Source of the DNA: Bostrychus sinensis
Taxonomy: Eukaryota > Chordata > Actinopteri > Gobiiformes > Eleotridae
Length of the DNA: 64,000 nucleotides
Direction of reading: 5' to 3'
Assembly (NCBI GenBank): GCA_020698575.1
Contig: CM036245.1
Span: forward strand, 788,837-852,836
The notes below the pieces were generated by a model. It was not told where the DNA came from. It saw only the letters and a program-made list of their open reading frames with translations, and searched no databases. This document shows positions 24,501-36,500 of this stretch, in pieces (positions within the stretch are counted from its first letter, which is position 1; each line of letters begins with the position of its first letter). The position numbers and the translations under genes were made by a program.

Positions 24501-27500
24501 TTAAAATCTACCTTTGTGTAATGTTTTGTCGCCTGTTCCTGTGCAGGATGCTGGAGTACCAGCAGCAGATCAGCACTCTGGAGGGAGACTGCAGAGACCT
24601 GAGGAACGCCCTACAGGTGAGTCCCACACCTGCTTTTAGTCCTGGTTTAGTCCTAAATCCTGAAGGTCGATGATGAACAGTAAAAGGTCTGAGCCCGAAC
24701 GCCTCTCCTCCCTCAGTACAAAAGCCTCAAACTCCCATGAGCCCTTGCTTCTGTTCCCAGCCTGCTCCAGTGACGCAGCGCCGGCTCAGAGCTCGCTCAC
24801 AGTAACAGGAAGTGACGTCACAGCGTCCGGGGGGGCGGGGCCTGTACCCAGCTCCTACAGGCTCCACCCTGATGACAGTGATGAGGTCACAGCCCACATG
24901 ACCAATCAGAGCACAGCGAGAGGCCGAGGGGGCGGGGCAGGCGCTGATCTCAAGTTTTCAAGCTGAGACCTTCACGGAGGCTGTGGTGGGTTTAGCGCGG
25001 GCTTTAGGCGAGGTCAGCAGGGCCCATGAAGCCTGACGGGACAGCAGTTGATCAGGAGGCGGGCCTAATGAGACGGAGTGTCTAGAAAAGCAGACTAAAT
25101 TATTATTCTCAGAGTGGTAGTGAGGTAACTTGACCCTGGGTTTGTGGTGCAAGGCTGGTTCATGGTCTCTATGCTTTAGGGATGTCAGGGTTAACAGATT
25201 CTGCTGTTATTCACGATCGTCACGGTAGAATAATTGTAAGAGTTTTAGAAGCTGCTGTATCTCGCCGGGAGCTCTTGTGCGTCTCTTCTTGGAGGCCCCA
25301 GTTCATTCTGTGTGGTGCTGTAAGTAAACGCAGCAGCTCCTTTGTGTCTCAGACTCGGAGCACTGTCCGCTCTCCAGCTCACCCACCGAGAGAAGCTCAG
25401 GTTTAACTCTGCACTCGTTCATACCGGCGCTGCACGGCTTTCCTTTTCGTCTCCCTCTCTCATACTCTCAACTGCTCCATTATCGCGCTAAATACATGGG
25501 CGAACTCTGAGCTAAACTCAAACAGAAACTGAGTGAAACACGGGGAAACTGTCCTCTGTTCGGACACAGCACGACAACTTAGAGTTTAAAAAGTTGTCAG
25601 AAGCATTCTGGGAGAGCGTGAGGTGTAGTTTTCCTGCTTTCCCCGCACTCATTCTGCTTCTCTTTCCTTTTCTGTGAGTCGCCGTTAGCTTGGACTTTAA
25701 ATCGACTGTACACGTGCCGAGGCTGCGCTGTGTGGATGTAACTGTGTCTGATGGTGACCGGCGTCTAACAGCAGTGAAACAGCAAAGTAATCTAAAGTAT
25801 TTGCTGTAGCAGTGGCCTCATAAATGCTTGCCACAGTGGGTACCGGTTTATATGATTGTTGTAGTGAATTAATAAAACAAAAAATAAATAAAATAGCTAA
25901 AATGGGTCAGACAGGTTTAGCAGCATTTAATAAAAAAATAGGGTGACATCCATATTAAGGTGGTTTGTGTTTGCACTGCTTGGTACGAGTCTGTAGACTG
26001 CTGTGCTTGATTCAGTCTAAGGCCGACTGAACCGTGCCCAGGCCTGGAACGCTTCAGGACTTTGGCACGTTTGGATGAGACGGGTGTTCAGACACACGCA
26101 TGACTACGAGCCCTGTCACGTCCCCACTGTCACAGTAAAAAGTAAATAAACTTCATATTAAACTGAAGAAGGGAACAGACAGTGACAGTATTTTTGGAGC
26201 CTCTCGTATCCAGCTGAGGCTGCCTTTGCTGCTCCTCGTATTGTGAGCATATTCCAAAACGTGACGGAGGACTGTTTCACAAACGTGACTCATGGCAGAC
26301 TTAAAATAGGACACATACTTCATGCTGCTGGGTTTACATATTTGTTGTGTCAGGAAAGGCAACTGTCATTTAAATGCCACCCTGCTCACTGTTTCTCAGA
26401 AAAACCCAGGATTATCTCAACAGACTCCTGTTTCTCTGCTCATCCAGAGACGTCATAGAACCAGACCCTGAATATAAACTGGTCTGGTTCTTTAGTGTGG
26501 CCTGAGTCTGGGTCTTAGTTTACAAAGTTCAGATATTCAGATCTCTCCTTTGTCCTCGTTTCAGGACCTGGAGCGGGCCAACCAGACCCTGAAGGACGAG
26601 TACGACGCCCTACAGATCACCTTCAGCGCCCTGGAGGAGAAGCTGAGGAAGACCACGGAGGACAACCAGGAGCTGGTGTCCCGCTGGATGGCCGAGAAAG
26701 CCCAGGAGGCCAACCGGCTCAACGCAGAGAACGAGAAGGACACCAGGTAAAAACACTGACGTCAAACTACTAAAATAACTAAAACTACTGATGGACAAGA
26801 CCCAGTACTCGACATGGAAAACAAGGAGGACACCAGGTAAAACGTACTGACATAAAAGTATTAATGCAGCTAAAACTACTGAGTGAGAAGGGCCAGGAGG
26901 CGAACCGGCTCAATGCAGAGCACGAGAGACAGCAGATGAATGAACTCAAATAGTGAGAAGAAGGACACTGCAAAACAACTCCTAAAACAACCAACAAACA
27001 CAGAAGGAGGGACAGGTAGATATCGAGAAGATCAACTTGGTTTAAAGCTGCTGGTTTTTTTGTTTTTTCTCTGTTTTGGTCTCATTTTTCTCTCCCGTGC
27101 GCCCCCTACATTTTGTTGTAAAGCACTATGGTAAAATGCCTCTGTGGCCCCCTCTGTGGCCCCCTCGCTTGGTTAGACTCTGGTTTTCTCCTTCTCGTAT
27201 CCATACAAAGGTTTAGGAAATGAAGCCATCACTTGTTGTCATGGCTGAAGCAGACACGAGACTTCAGAAACACTGGGTCAGTTCTCCCATTCTTACAAGG
27301 CTGGTTTCACCCACATACACCAGGGGGCGCTGCAGGGCTCTTTATTCACCCTGCAACAACTTCTGAAGTCATCACGCTGACTCTGAAACTGTTTGATTAA
27401 AGGAAGAAAGTTGCGTAGTTCCTCTTTAAGTCAGTGTTAAAATGAAAAAGCCTGTGATCATACGAATGTTATTAAAGAAGAATAACTCTGTGGTGTGTTT

Positions 27501-30500
27501 TGTTTCAGACGGAGACAGGCCAAACTCCAGAAGGACCTCGCAGACGCAGCCAAAGAACCTCTGCCCATCGACCCGTCAGTAGCTCACCTTCACCTGTCCT
27601 TACCTGTGCTGCTGTCAGTGTGACTCAGGTGTGTGTTCTCTGCAGAGACGACGACATCGAGGTTTTAACGGAAGAATCCGGTAAAGGAGGAGGCGGCGGC
27701 AGCGGAGGAGGAGGAGGAGGAGGAGGAGGGGGAGGAGGAGGAGAGACGTCGCCGCACCGGGCGCTCAGCAGGACGCCCAGGTGAGGCACAGTAATGTTAG
27801 GTAAAGCACTGAACAGAGCTGGAGCTGCTGCGTTTCAAATGGAGATGGGAAATGGATGTTACATTTTAGGTTTACGATTATTGTGCTGTTATTTTCAAGA
27901 TTACTGACACCACAGAAGGAAGAAGATCCTTTTTATAGAATTCTGTATTCACACTTTCTAACTAGTCAGTACATGTTTATTAGATCCTTCAGGCAAAATA
28001 CAATTAAAAAGGAATAAAACGTCTATTATTACTAAGGAATGGAGACATACTGTAGCTTCTAAAACAGCACAGTGGTTAGCACTCATAGCCAGAAGGTGTC
28101 GGGTTTGATTCCCAATGCGTTTGGGGCATTTCTGTGGAGTTCGCATTTTCTCCCAAAGTCTGGCTGAGTTTTCTTCTCGGTGCTCAGGTTTTCCCCTTCA
28201 ACTTACAACATGAAGAATAGGCTACTCCTCAGCTGTAGGTTCTCCTCTTTGTCCTTAGAATGTAAATTGTTCATTAGGCAACAGGGCTCGTGTGAGTGTG
28301 AGCGAGAGAAAAGCTCTTAGTCCGTCTGCTTTTATTTCTTACACTGGTCTGACTTGTACAATAGTTTATAGCTGGTGTTGTAGTGGAGACCGTACTAATC
28401 GAGACCAAGACGGAGACTTTTGAGGACCGAGACCAAGGCTTTCAGGGTTTGAGACAGAGTCGAGACTGAGACCAAGGCAAACCGAGACTAAAACCAGGTC
28501 GAGCCTGAGAACTAAGCACTAATTAAAGGGAAAAGTAAAAAAAAAAGGTTCAAATGCATAAATGATCATTTTAACACAGCAGACTCCACAAACGGACAGA
28601 TCTGTGTCTGGTTCTTCTGATGCAGATAATTAACTACTAGAGCTCGACCGATATCAGTATTAAGGAACAAAAAAAAAAAAAGATATGACACATCGGCCGA
28701 TACAGTTATACATTAGGAAAAAGTATTTTAAAGCATTTTTCTTTCTGCGCTTGTTTACATGAATATGGCGTGAACACCCCAGGCCACTTTATTAAACTAA
28801 ACTTATTTTTAAATTGTTGTAGAAAGCTGCTTATTGTTTTTATGCTGAGTGTTCTGTAGCTGCAGTGGGCATTGGTGTGGGGAGTATTATATATTTCATG
28901 CATTTTATTTTATTTAGCGTTTTAACTGAATTTGTTTAACTTAAATTTCATGTAAACTGGCTCTAAAGTAAAGCATGGGGAGAACTACAAAATGTGTTTT
29001 GAATTTTTGTTCTGAGGTTTTATGGCAGAGAAATTAGTAAAAAAAATGTATTGCCTTTTTGAGCTTTTCAGGCCATGAAAAGGTTTGGGGAGTTTCTTAT
29101 GAACTACAGAGTAAGAGCCCTAACTGCTAGCACGCCCTCTGCTGGACAAATAGCAGAAGGCCATCATTTGCAAGTAAACACAATAAAAACAGTACAGTTT
29201 ATATCGGTGGATATCAATAACTGATCATTTTCTAATGGGTTATATCGGCCGATAATATCGGCCGGGCTCTACTAATTTAAAATTATGGAGAATAGCATTT
29301 TCTCAATGTTAAATGGTGAATAAAATCTCTAGGACTGGGACAAGACCGAGTCAAATTGGATTTAAGACTGGTTCTCGCTGCCTGGAGTCTGGGTCAGGAG
29401 TCAACTGTAGACTCATCCTGTAGATCACATCCATGTTAGATGTTTAGTATTAAAAAGATATTAAATGTGATGTTGTCAAATTCAAAGCTTTAAAAAGGCT
29501 TGCCCTGCCCTGCTTTGCCATCATCATTTTTAAACAGGTTGGGTTAGATTAAGAGACAATAAAAATGTTTCTGTGTTTATTTTGTGGAAACAATCACTTC
29601 CTCGTCAGCAGAGATTTGGAAGAATAGATTTACCGAGACGAGCTGACTTTATTTGCACTTTAACGGCTAAACAAAAATCTCAGGATGTTCAGACGTTCCT
29701 CCTCAAAGTAAGTGCAGATTTCGTTCATATGTTAGTTCCAGACACAGGAAACATTAAAACACATGCGACCAGTACAAAAATACAGAGTTATTCCAACAAC
29801 TAACAGATCTGAAAACAAAACGCAGAACATCAGCTGCTGTTCTGTGAGGAAACCTGTTTGTCCGACACTTGCAGCGAGTGACGCTTGGTTTTTGTTGTTG
29901 TTGTTGTGTTTTTTGTAGGAAAATGACTGAAATCTCCTCCCTGTCCTATGGTTCCCTTCCTTTTTTGTCTCATCACCAAGTTTACATGTTTTTGCATAAA
30001 GTTGTCATATTTACAATTATTTAAATGTCTGTCTTTATTAGTATGCTTTAAAAAGTTATTAAGTAGAGAGGAATCATCGAATTCTTCTCTATGCATGAAA
30101 TTAAAGTTAACATTCTTGATTCTGTGTTGTAGGTTTTGTTGTAGGTTTTGTTGTAGGTTTTGTTGTAGGTTTTGTTGTAGGTTTTGTTGTAGGTTTTGTT
30201 GGCTGGGTTATGGCTGGTTGAGGTTGGCAGGGTGTGGTGGTCAGGCTCTGTGTGTACTTGCCTTATGCACTGAAGATATTTAATAACATATGATTACAAA
30301 TAATATTAAAGTAATCAGCTGGCTGTTTTCTATAGGGTTTGTGGATGACAATGAGTTTTTTGTTTTTCTTTTTTATGTGTTTATTCCCCACCTTTTGTTT
30401 ATTTTATTTATATAAAAAAAAAAATTCTAATGTTATTTTTTTTAAATAATTTGATGTATTTGAAATTTGCGGAAAAAATCTGGGATCCTATACTCACTGT

Positions 30501-33500
30501 TTAGGTTTAATGTAACTTAATTATTTCCCCCTAAAAATAAAAAAAAAAAATAAAAAGTTATTAAGTTTGTGTAAAACTCAAGGCCTTAAAAGTATTAAAT
30601 CTCTAAAAATTAAATGCCCTGTGCTGAGAGGAGCTTTATCAAGACGGATCACTAAAGCAACAAAAAATGTTAAACAATGTACATTTTGTGTTTTTGATAG
30701 AGCATATATTCTCAAAAATCATCTTTATCTAAACATCTTGCAAATTTTTGGTAGAATTTTTATTTTATATTTTAAAGGAAACTATGAAACAGCAAGTTTT
30801 TAACTGCACATGCTTCACTGTCCGGTTAATCAAAACAATAATTGACAGATGAATCGATTATGAAAATGTGTCAGTTGCAGCTCTAATCTGTACCGTTGTG
30901 AGATGAGGCCAATGTGCATCTAGTTTCAGTAAATCTCTGTCTGCTGTAAAAGTTAAACTACAAGCTGCAGGTCTGTCTTCATGTCCTGGCTTCCCTCAGC
31001 GACGCAGAAACAGGGTTTATTTATTAGGTGAAACTTCTTCCCAAAATCCTGCTCCTCTCCATCTTCCCTGAGTTCATATCTGACTCGCTCCGTCTCCTGA
31101 ATACAGAGGTGGGAGAGTCACATGACTTTAAATCAGTCACAATTTTTGACCAATATTCCAAAAAGACTCATTGATTTTGATTTGCTCGTCGACCTGTGGG
31201 GGTAAAGGGGTCTGTTGTCCCGGGCCTCAGGGTCAGAGGGGCCCAGAAATGTTCCTCTGAAGTGCTGTATGTTTGCAAGTTTTCTCCCCGACAAAACCCA
31301 CAACGACGACGAAACGTTCTGCACCTGCAGTCGCACCTAAAAGGCAGAGGAAGATGCTAACAATCGCACAAAAAGTTGAACTTTTGGACGCGCTGAAGGG
31401 CTGTAGGGCGCCATTACGGAATCAATGAATCTTCAGTTTGTTACATAAAGGAGGAAAATAACATAAGGACGACAGCAGCAAAAAGGGTTGTAGCTGTCCA
31501 CAACAAGACCATTGTAAGGATGGAGTCTGCTTTAGCTTTGTGGATCAGTGACTGCAGGAAAAAGAACATTACGCTGGATACCAACATCATCCGCACAAAA
31601 GCTAAAAAGCTTTATGAAACCTTTGACAGCGAGGAGCAGGATGATGCGGAGCCCAGGCCATCGAGTGCTGTAGTGTAGAAAATATGTGGTGAGGGGTTTT
31701 ACAGCCTTAAAACATATATGATAATTGTAAAAAATAAAGCTGACTACTTTGCGGATTTCGCCTATTGCAGGTTATTTTTAGAACGTAACCCCTGCGATAA
31801 ACGAGGTACCACTGTGTATCATTGTTTGAACTGAACGTATAGCCCACTTTGCACACCTCACTCGTCTACCGCCTTATCAGAATATAAGATAAAATGACCT
31901 GCTTGATTATCGTAACCGTCGACTCAGACTTGCCCGTAAGTAGAGCAGCCACATTCTCGTCTGTATAAAGCAGAAGTGCAAATGTACAGAAGTGAACTTT
32001 CTCCAAAGATGAGCGTTTTGGAGGAATTTTCAGTGCATGAATCATTTTGTTGGGGTTAAACTAAACATTTTCTGCGGCACTGGTGACAAGAGACGACCTC
32101 AACAATTAAATTTCACGTTCTTTTTTACTTAAACATTGCAAGAAGTCTGATTTTTGACGATGCTTTTGTTCCGCAGCAGTAGGAAGCAGTCGCAGCCGCC
32201 GGGGGGACTGCTCGACTCCATCTCCAACATCTTCGGGTGAGTTACTTTATTGGAGGATTTGTCGTCTTGTCGGTGTCACATTCTTCTGTCCATCCATCCT
32301 CTTGTCTCTTTGTTTTTTTGCGTTTCTCATGTGGCTCCAGTGTTTCTGAATCTCAGCCTGGACTTCCTCCTCTCCACAGGTGAAGGTCCTCTGTCCGCAG
32401 ATGTTTGCACTGTCGGCATCGTACTTTGTGACTTAGAAGAGTGAGAGAAAGATGACGTAGTGGTTTGCTTTATTACCTGGTTTAGTTAGTTTAGTTCTTG
32501 TATACTCCCGGTTTAGTGGCGCAATATTCCGGGTTTATTCCCACTTTGTTCCCTGGTTTAGACCCTGGTTTAGTCCTGGTTTAGACCGGGTTTAGATCTG
32601 GTTTAGACCGGGTTCAGTTGAGATACACTTGTGTGATGAGAGCTGACGGTGCAAACACAGTGTTAAATCTGTTTCCTAATCAGCAAAGGCACTGATCAGA
32701 GCTGCTTCTGATTGGTCCAAACCTCCTCAGGCTTTAACTTTTGTTCACCTATGACCTTTACTCTCGACCAATCAGCTGCATGGCTGCTGCACACAGGTAT
32801 GAGCCAGCAGAGGGCGCTAGGAATACTTAAACTTAAACATACACTGACCTGGTTTAGTCCTGGTTTAGTACCTGGTTTAGACTCTGGTTTAGCTCTGGTT
32901 TAGCTCTGGTTTAGCTCTGGTTTAGCTCTGGTTTAGCTCTGGTTTAGCTCTGGTTTAGCTCTGGTTTAGCCCTGGTTTAGCCTTGGTTTAGCCTTGGTTT
33001 AGCCCTGGTTTAGCCCTGGTTTAGCTTTGGTTTAGCCTTGGTTTAGTCCTGGTTTAGTCCTGGTTTAGCCTTGGTTTAGCCTTGGTTTAGCCCTGGTTTA
33101 GCCCTGGTTTAGCCCTGGTTTAGCCCTGGTTTAGCCCTGGTGTTAGCCCTGGTGTTAGCCCTGGTTTAGCCCTGGTTTAGCCCTGGTTTAGCCCTGGTTT
33201 AGCTCTGGTTTAGTCCTGGTTTAGCCCTGGTTTAGCCCTGGTTTAGCCTTGGTTTAGCCTTGGTTTAGCCCTGGTTTAGCCCTGGTTTAGCTCTGGTTTA
33301 GCTCTGGTTTAGCCCTGGTGTTAGTCCTGGTTTAGCTCTGGTTTAGCCCTGGTTTAGCCCTGGTTTAGTCCTGGTTTAGCTCTGGTTTAGTCCTGGTTTA
33401 GCCCTTAAGTATATACAATATTTCTGTTAAATATAAAAGACTCTTCTGGCTCTGTCTGTTTTTTTTTTGTTTTTTTTTGTAACCCCAGAGTTTTGGCTGA

Positions 33501-36500
33501 AATAAAAAGTTTGTCATTTTCCAGTGATGGCTTCTGTCCTGACTGAACCAGGACACACACGCTCGATCATGGGCCATTTTAAAAGTGAGGAACTATGCAA
33601 CCTTTGCTCATTTTGGTGAGCGCTTCCTCTACAGAGCGCCCCCTATATTCTGGATTAATGCACGATGGCATAAACTTGCCGACCAGCCCCTGCCTGAAGG
33701 TCTCCTCTGCTGTGACCAACATCTCTGGCTTTTTGTTCAGGCTGAACCGGGACCAGACCTGAGACTTCCGGGACACCAGGGGGCGCTGCAGGGGGCTTTA
33801 TTCACCCTGCAACAACTTCTTTAGCCTCACATTGACCCTGAAACTGTTAAATTAAAGTTGCATAGTTCCTCTTTGGTTGTGTAAAGGCTGTGTGTGTCCA
33901 GTGAAGCAGACAGAAGTGTTTGTGTGGGGTTCCTGCATTTGTCACACGTTTCCCTAACACGATCTGTAAAAGTCAAATGTAACGTCCCCTCTAACTTCAT
34001 TCCTTTAACACTTCTAGTTTAGTTCTGATGCTGATGGCTCAGTAATGTGTAATGTTATGTCAGTATAATGTTTTCTTGATCGCAGGCGTAGAGCTGCAAA
34101 CTCGGTCAGTTCTGTGGAGAGCGTGGAGCCCCCTGCTGGAGTGTGTGCAGACGTGCGGGTCCCCACCACAGCTCTGCACGTCTTCGTAAGTGCTACACAG
34201 GAAAAAGGACAATTGTTTGCTTTTTGTCTTTTTCTTTTAACCAACAATGCTGAGCCTGTCCCCTTAAGAGCTGAAAATGCTCGTTCTCATTAAAGATGTA
34301 GAATAAACAATTTCCTTTATTTGAGGATCACAGCAGGAACGATCTTATTACATTATTTACATGGGAGCTGCTAGAGGCTAAAGCGGACACAGAACGTATT
34401 AAACTTCAAGAGGCTTCGCAGTTAATCAGACAAACACACAACAATACTTACTTACACTAGGTCTGTTACACTACACTACATTTAACAGACCCAGGAATAG
34501 GGCTGCACGATATGGAGAAAAAATGCGATATTTGAAAATGAAGCCTACTTTTGGAACATAGTAAGTTAAATTCACTACATTTCACAAAAACATAAGTTCC
34601 TGTATTTACAAGTCAGAACTTAACTCAGACTAAACCAGGAATAAAACAAGGCCAAGCTGTGACTAAATTAATTAAATTCCCACTAAAACTGGACTTTTTA
34701 AACATTTTTATTTAGTCACAACACATGTTCTTTTAAGGCTCTGGTGGAAAATGATTCTTCAGTGTAAATCTCTGTCAGATGGAAGACCACAGTGTTATTG
34801 TGATATATTTAGATTCTTACGATACAGATATTGTGTTTGCTGATATTGCGATAACAATAATTTTGCGATATATTGTGCAGCACTACCCAGGACGTCCCTG
34901 TCCTTAGAAGGACTGCTCGATTATGGAAAAATTCCTAATCACGATTATTTAAAACAATTATTCATCAAAATAATAATGTGTAGAGGAAGAGTAGTTGTAT
35001 AATTTCTTTGTGTTAATTGATTCAGAGCCAAGTACAAGACTTTGGACACCGTTCTGGACAAAGAGCTTGCATCCAGCTGTGACAGCACTTTACCAGGCGT
35101 AAAGAGCATGCACGTCATTCAGAGTCCAATTTAATTAATCGTCTTTTGTGGTTTGTTTTTTTTCCAAATTATACGGATTTTGTAATCTTTGGGAGTCAAA
35201 ATTGTAACCATAATTAAAATTCAATTAATTGCACAGCCCTACTTCTTGATAAGGAAAGACTCCTAATAAAGAAGAATAAATGTGTCTAGGATTGTTAAAT
35301 AAAATCCATTTGCTCATCTATGGGATCATAGTTTAAGTTTTCTTCAGATGCATTATTTTAATATAAAACCTGAAATACCAATGCAAAGGAGTCCAACGCT
35401 GTTTCAGAAAAACTGAGAAAAGAATATTGACCTTTGAGCCGCTGTGGAGCACTTAGACTCAGCGCCTGCACTCAGTTTAAAAGAATATTATGAAAATATT
35501 TTAACAGAAGCTTTATTTTTCCTGACGTGTTTTTGTTCAGGAAGCCCATGACGGTGAAGTGAACACCGTGCGCTTCAGCCCCGGCTCTCGGCTTCTGGCC
35601 ACAGGAGGAATGGACCGGCGGGTCAAACTCTGGGAGGTCATCGCCGGTGAGTCCACAGAAACCCGCCCTGCTTCGGTCTGGACCTGAAGGTTTTTAGACT
35701 TGGTTCTGACTGAGTGCCGTTCTGTCGTCTCCAGGTCGGTGCGAGGCGAAAGGAGCTCTGACCGGGAGCAACGCCGGCATCACCAGCATCGACTTCGACA
35801 GCGCCGTACGTCACAGCGTCGCTCTGAAAAACAGCAGTGCTGCAGTTAAATCCTCACCGTTTCCTCTGTTTCCTTCCCAGGGCTCGTATTTGTTGGCCGC
35901 CTCCAACGACTTCGCCAGCCGCATCTGGACCGTGGACGACTACAGGCTCAGGGTGAGTGGCAAACGATCCTCAAAGAAACGAGCCAAAAACTCAAAGCTG
36001 TAATTCAGTTTGTGCCAGTCCCAAGCGCAGACAAATGGAGAGGGTTGTGAAGGACAAGCGAGCTGCCAGAGGTGTAGCAGCTGCGCCGTCAGACCTGAGG
36101 TTGGTTTGTTAGGCAGAAAACTAAGGAAGACTCAAAGTTCTTGTTGAACATTGAGTGAATTTCCAGGAGAGAGGAGTAATTGGCCGAGGGTCAGGCTCTA
36201 GTCAGGCTTGTCCAAGTCTGCTGCTGGTGAGGTGGGACTGTTGTGTGGGAGCTGTAACCATACAGTTACTATATCTATGGGGGGGTAATTCAGAACTATC
36301 GACTATTTGCATTTTAAAATAAAACCAGATGTGTCTTTTTGGATGTAATTTTTGTGCTTTTAATAACATGGATAAATAAATTTAGCTTTTCTTCACCCTC
36401 AGTCTGCTGGACATAATCAACCCTGGCCGATACTGGGTTTAGAGTATACTTTTATGTTGGGTTTTTGTTTTTTTTTTTGGTTTTTGGGCAAAGACTGTCT

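Noticed and set aside
28081..28115. A tRNA gene
   Set aside because: Only degraded A/B-box-like words are present; no cloverleaf or anticodon arm can be drawn. It fits a SINE-like repeat.
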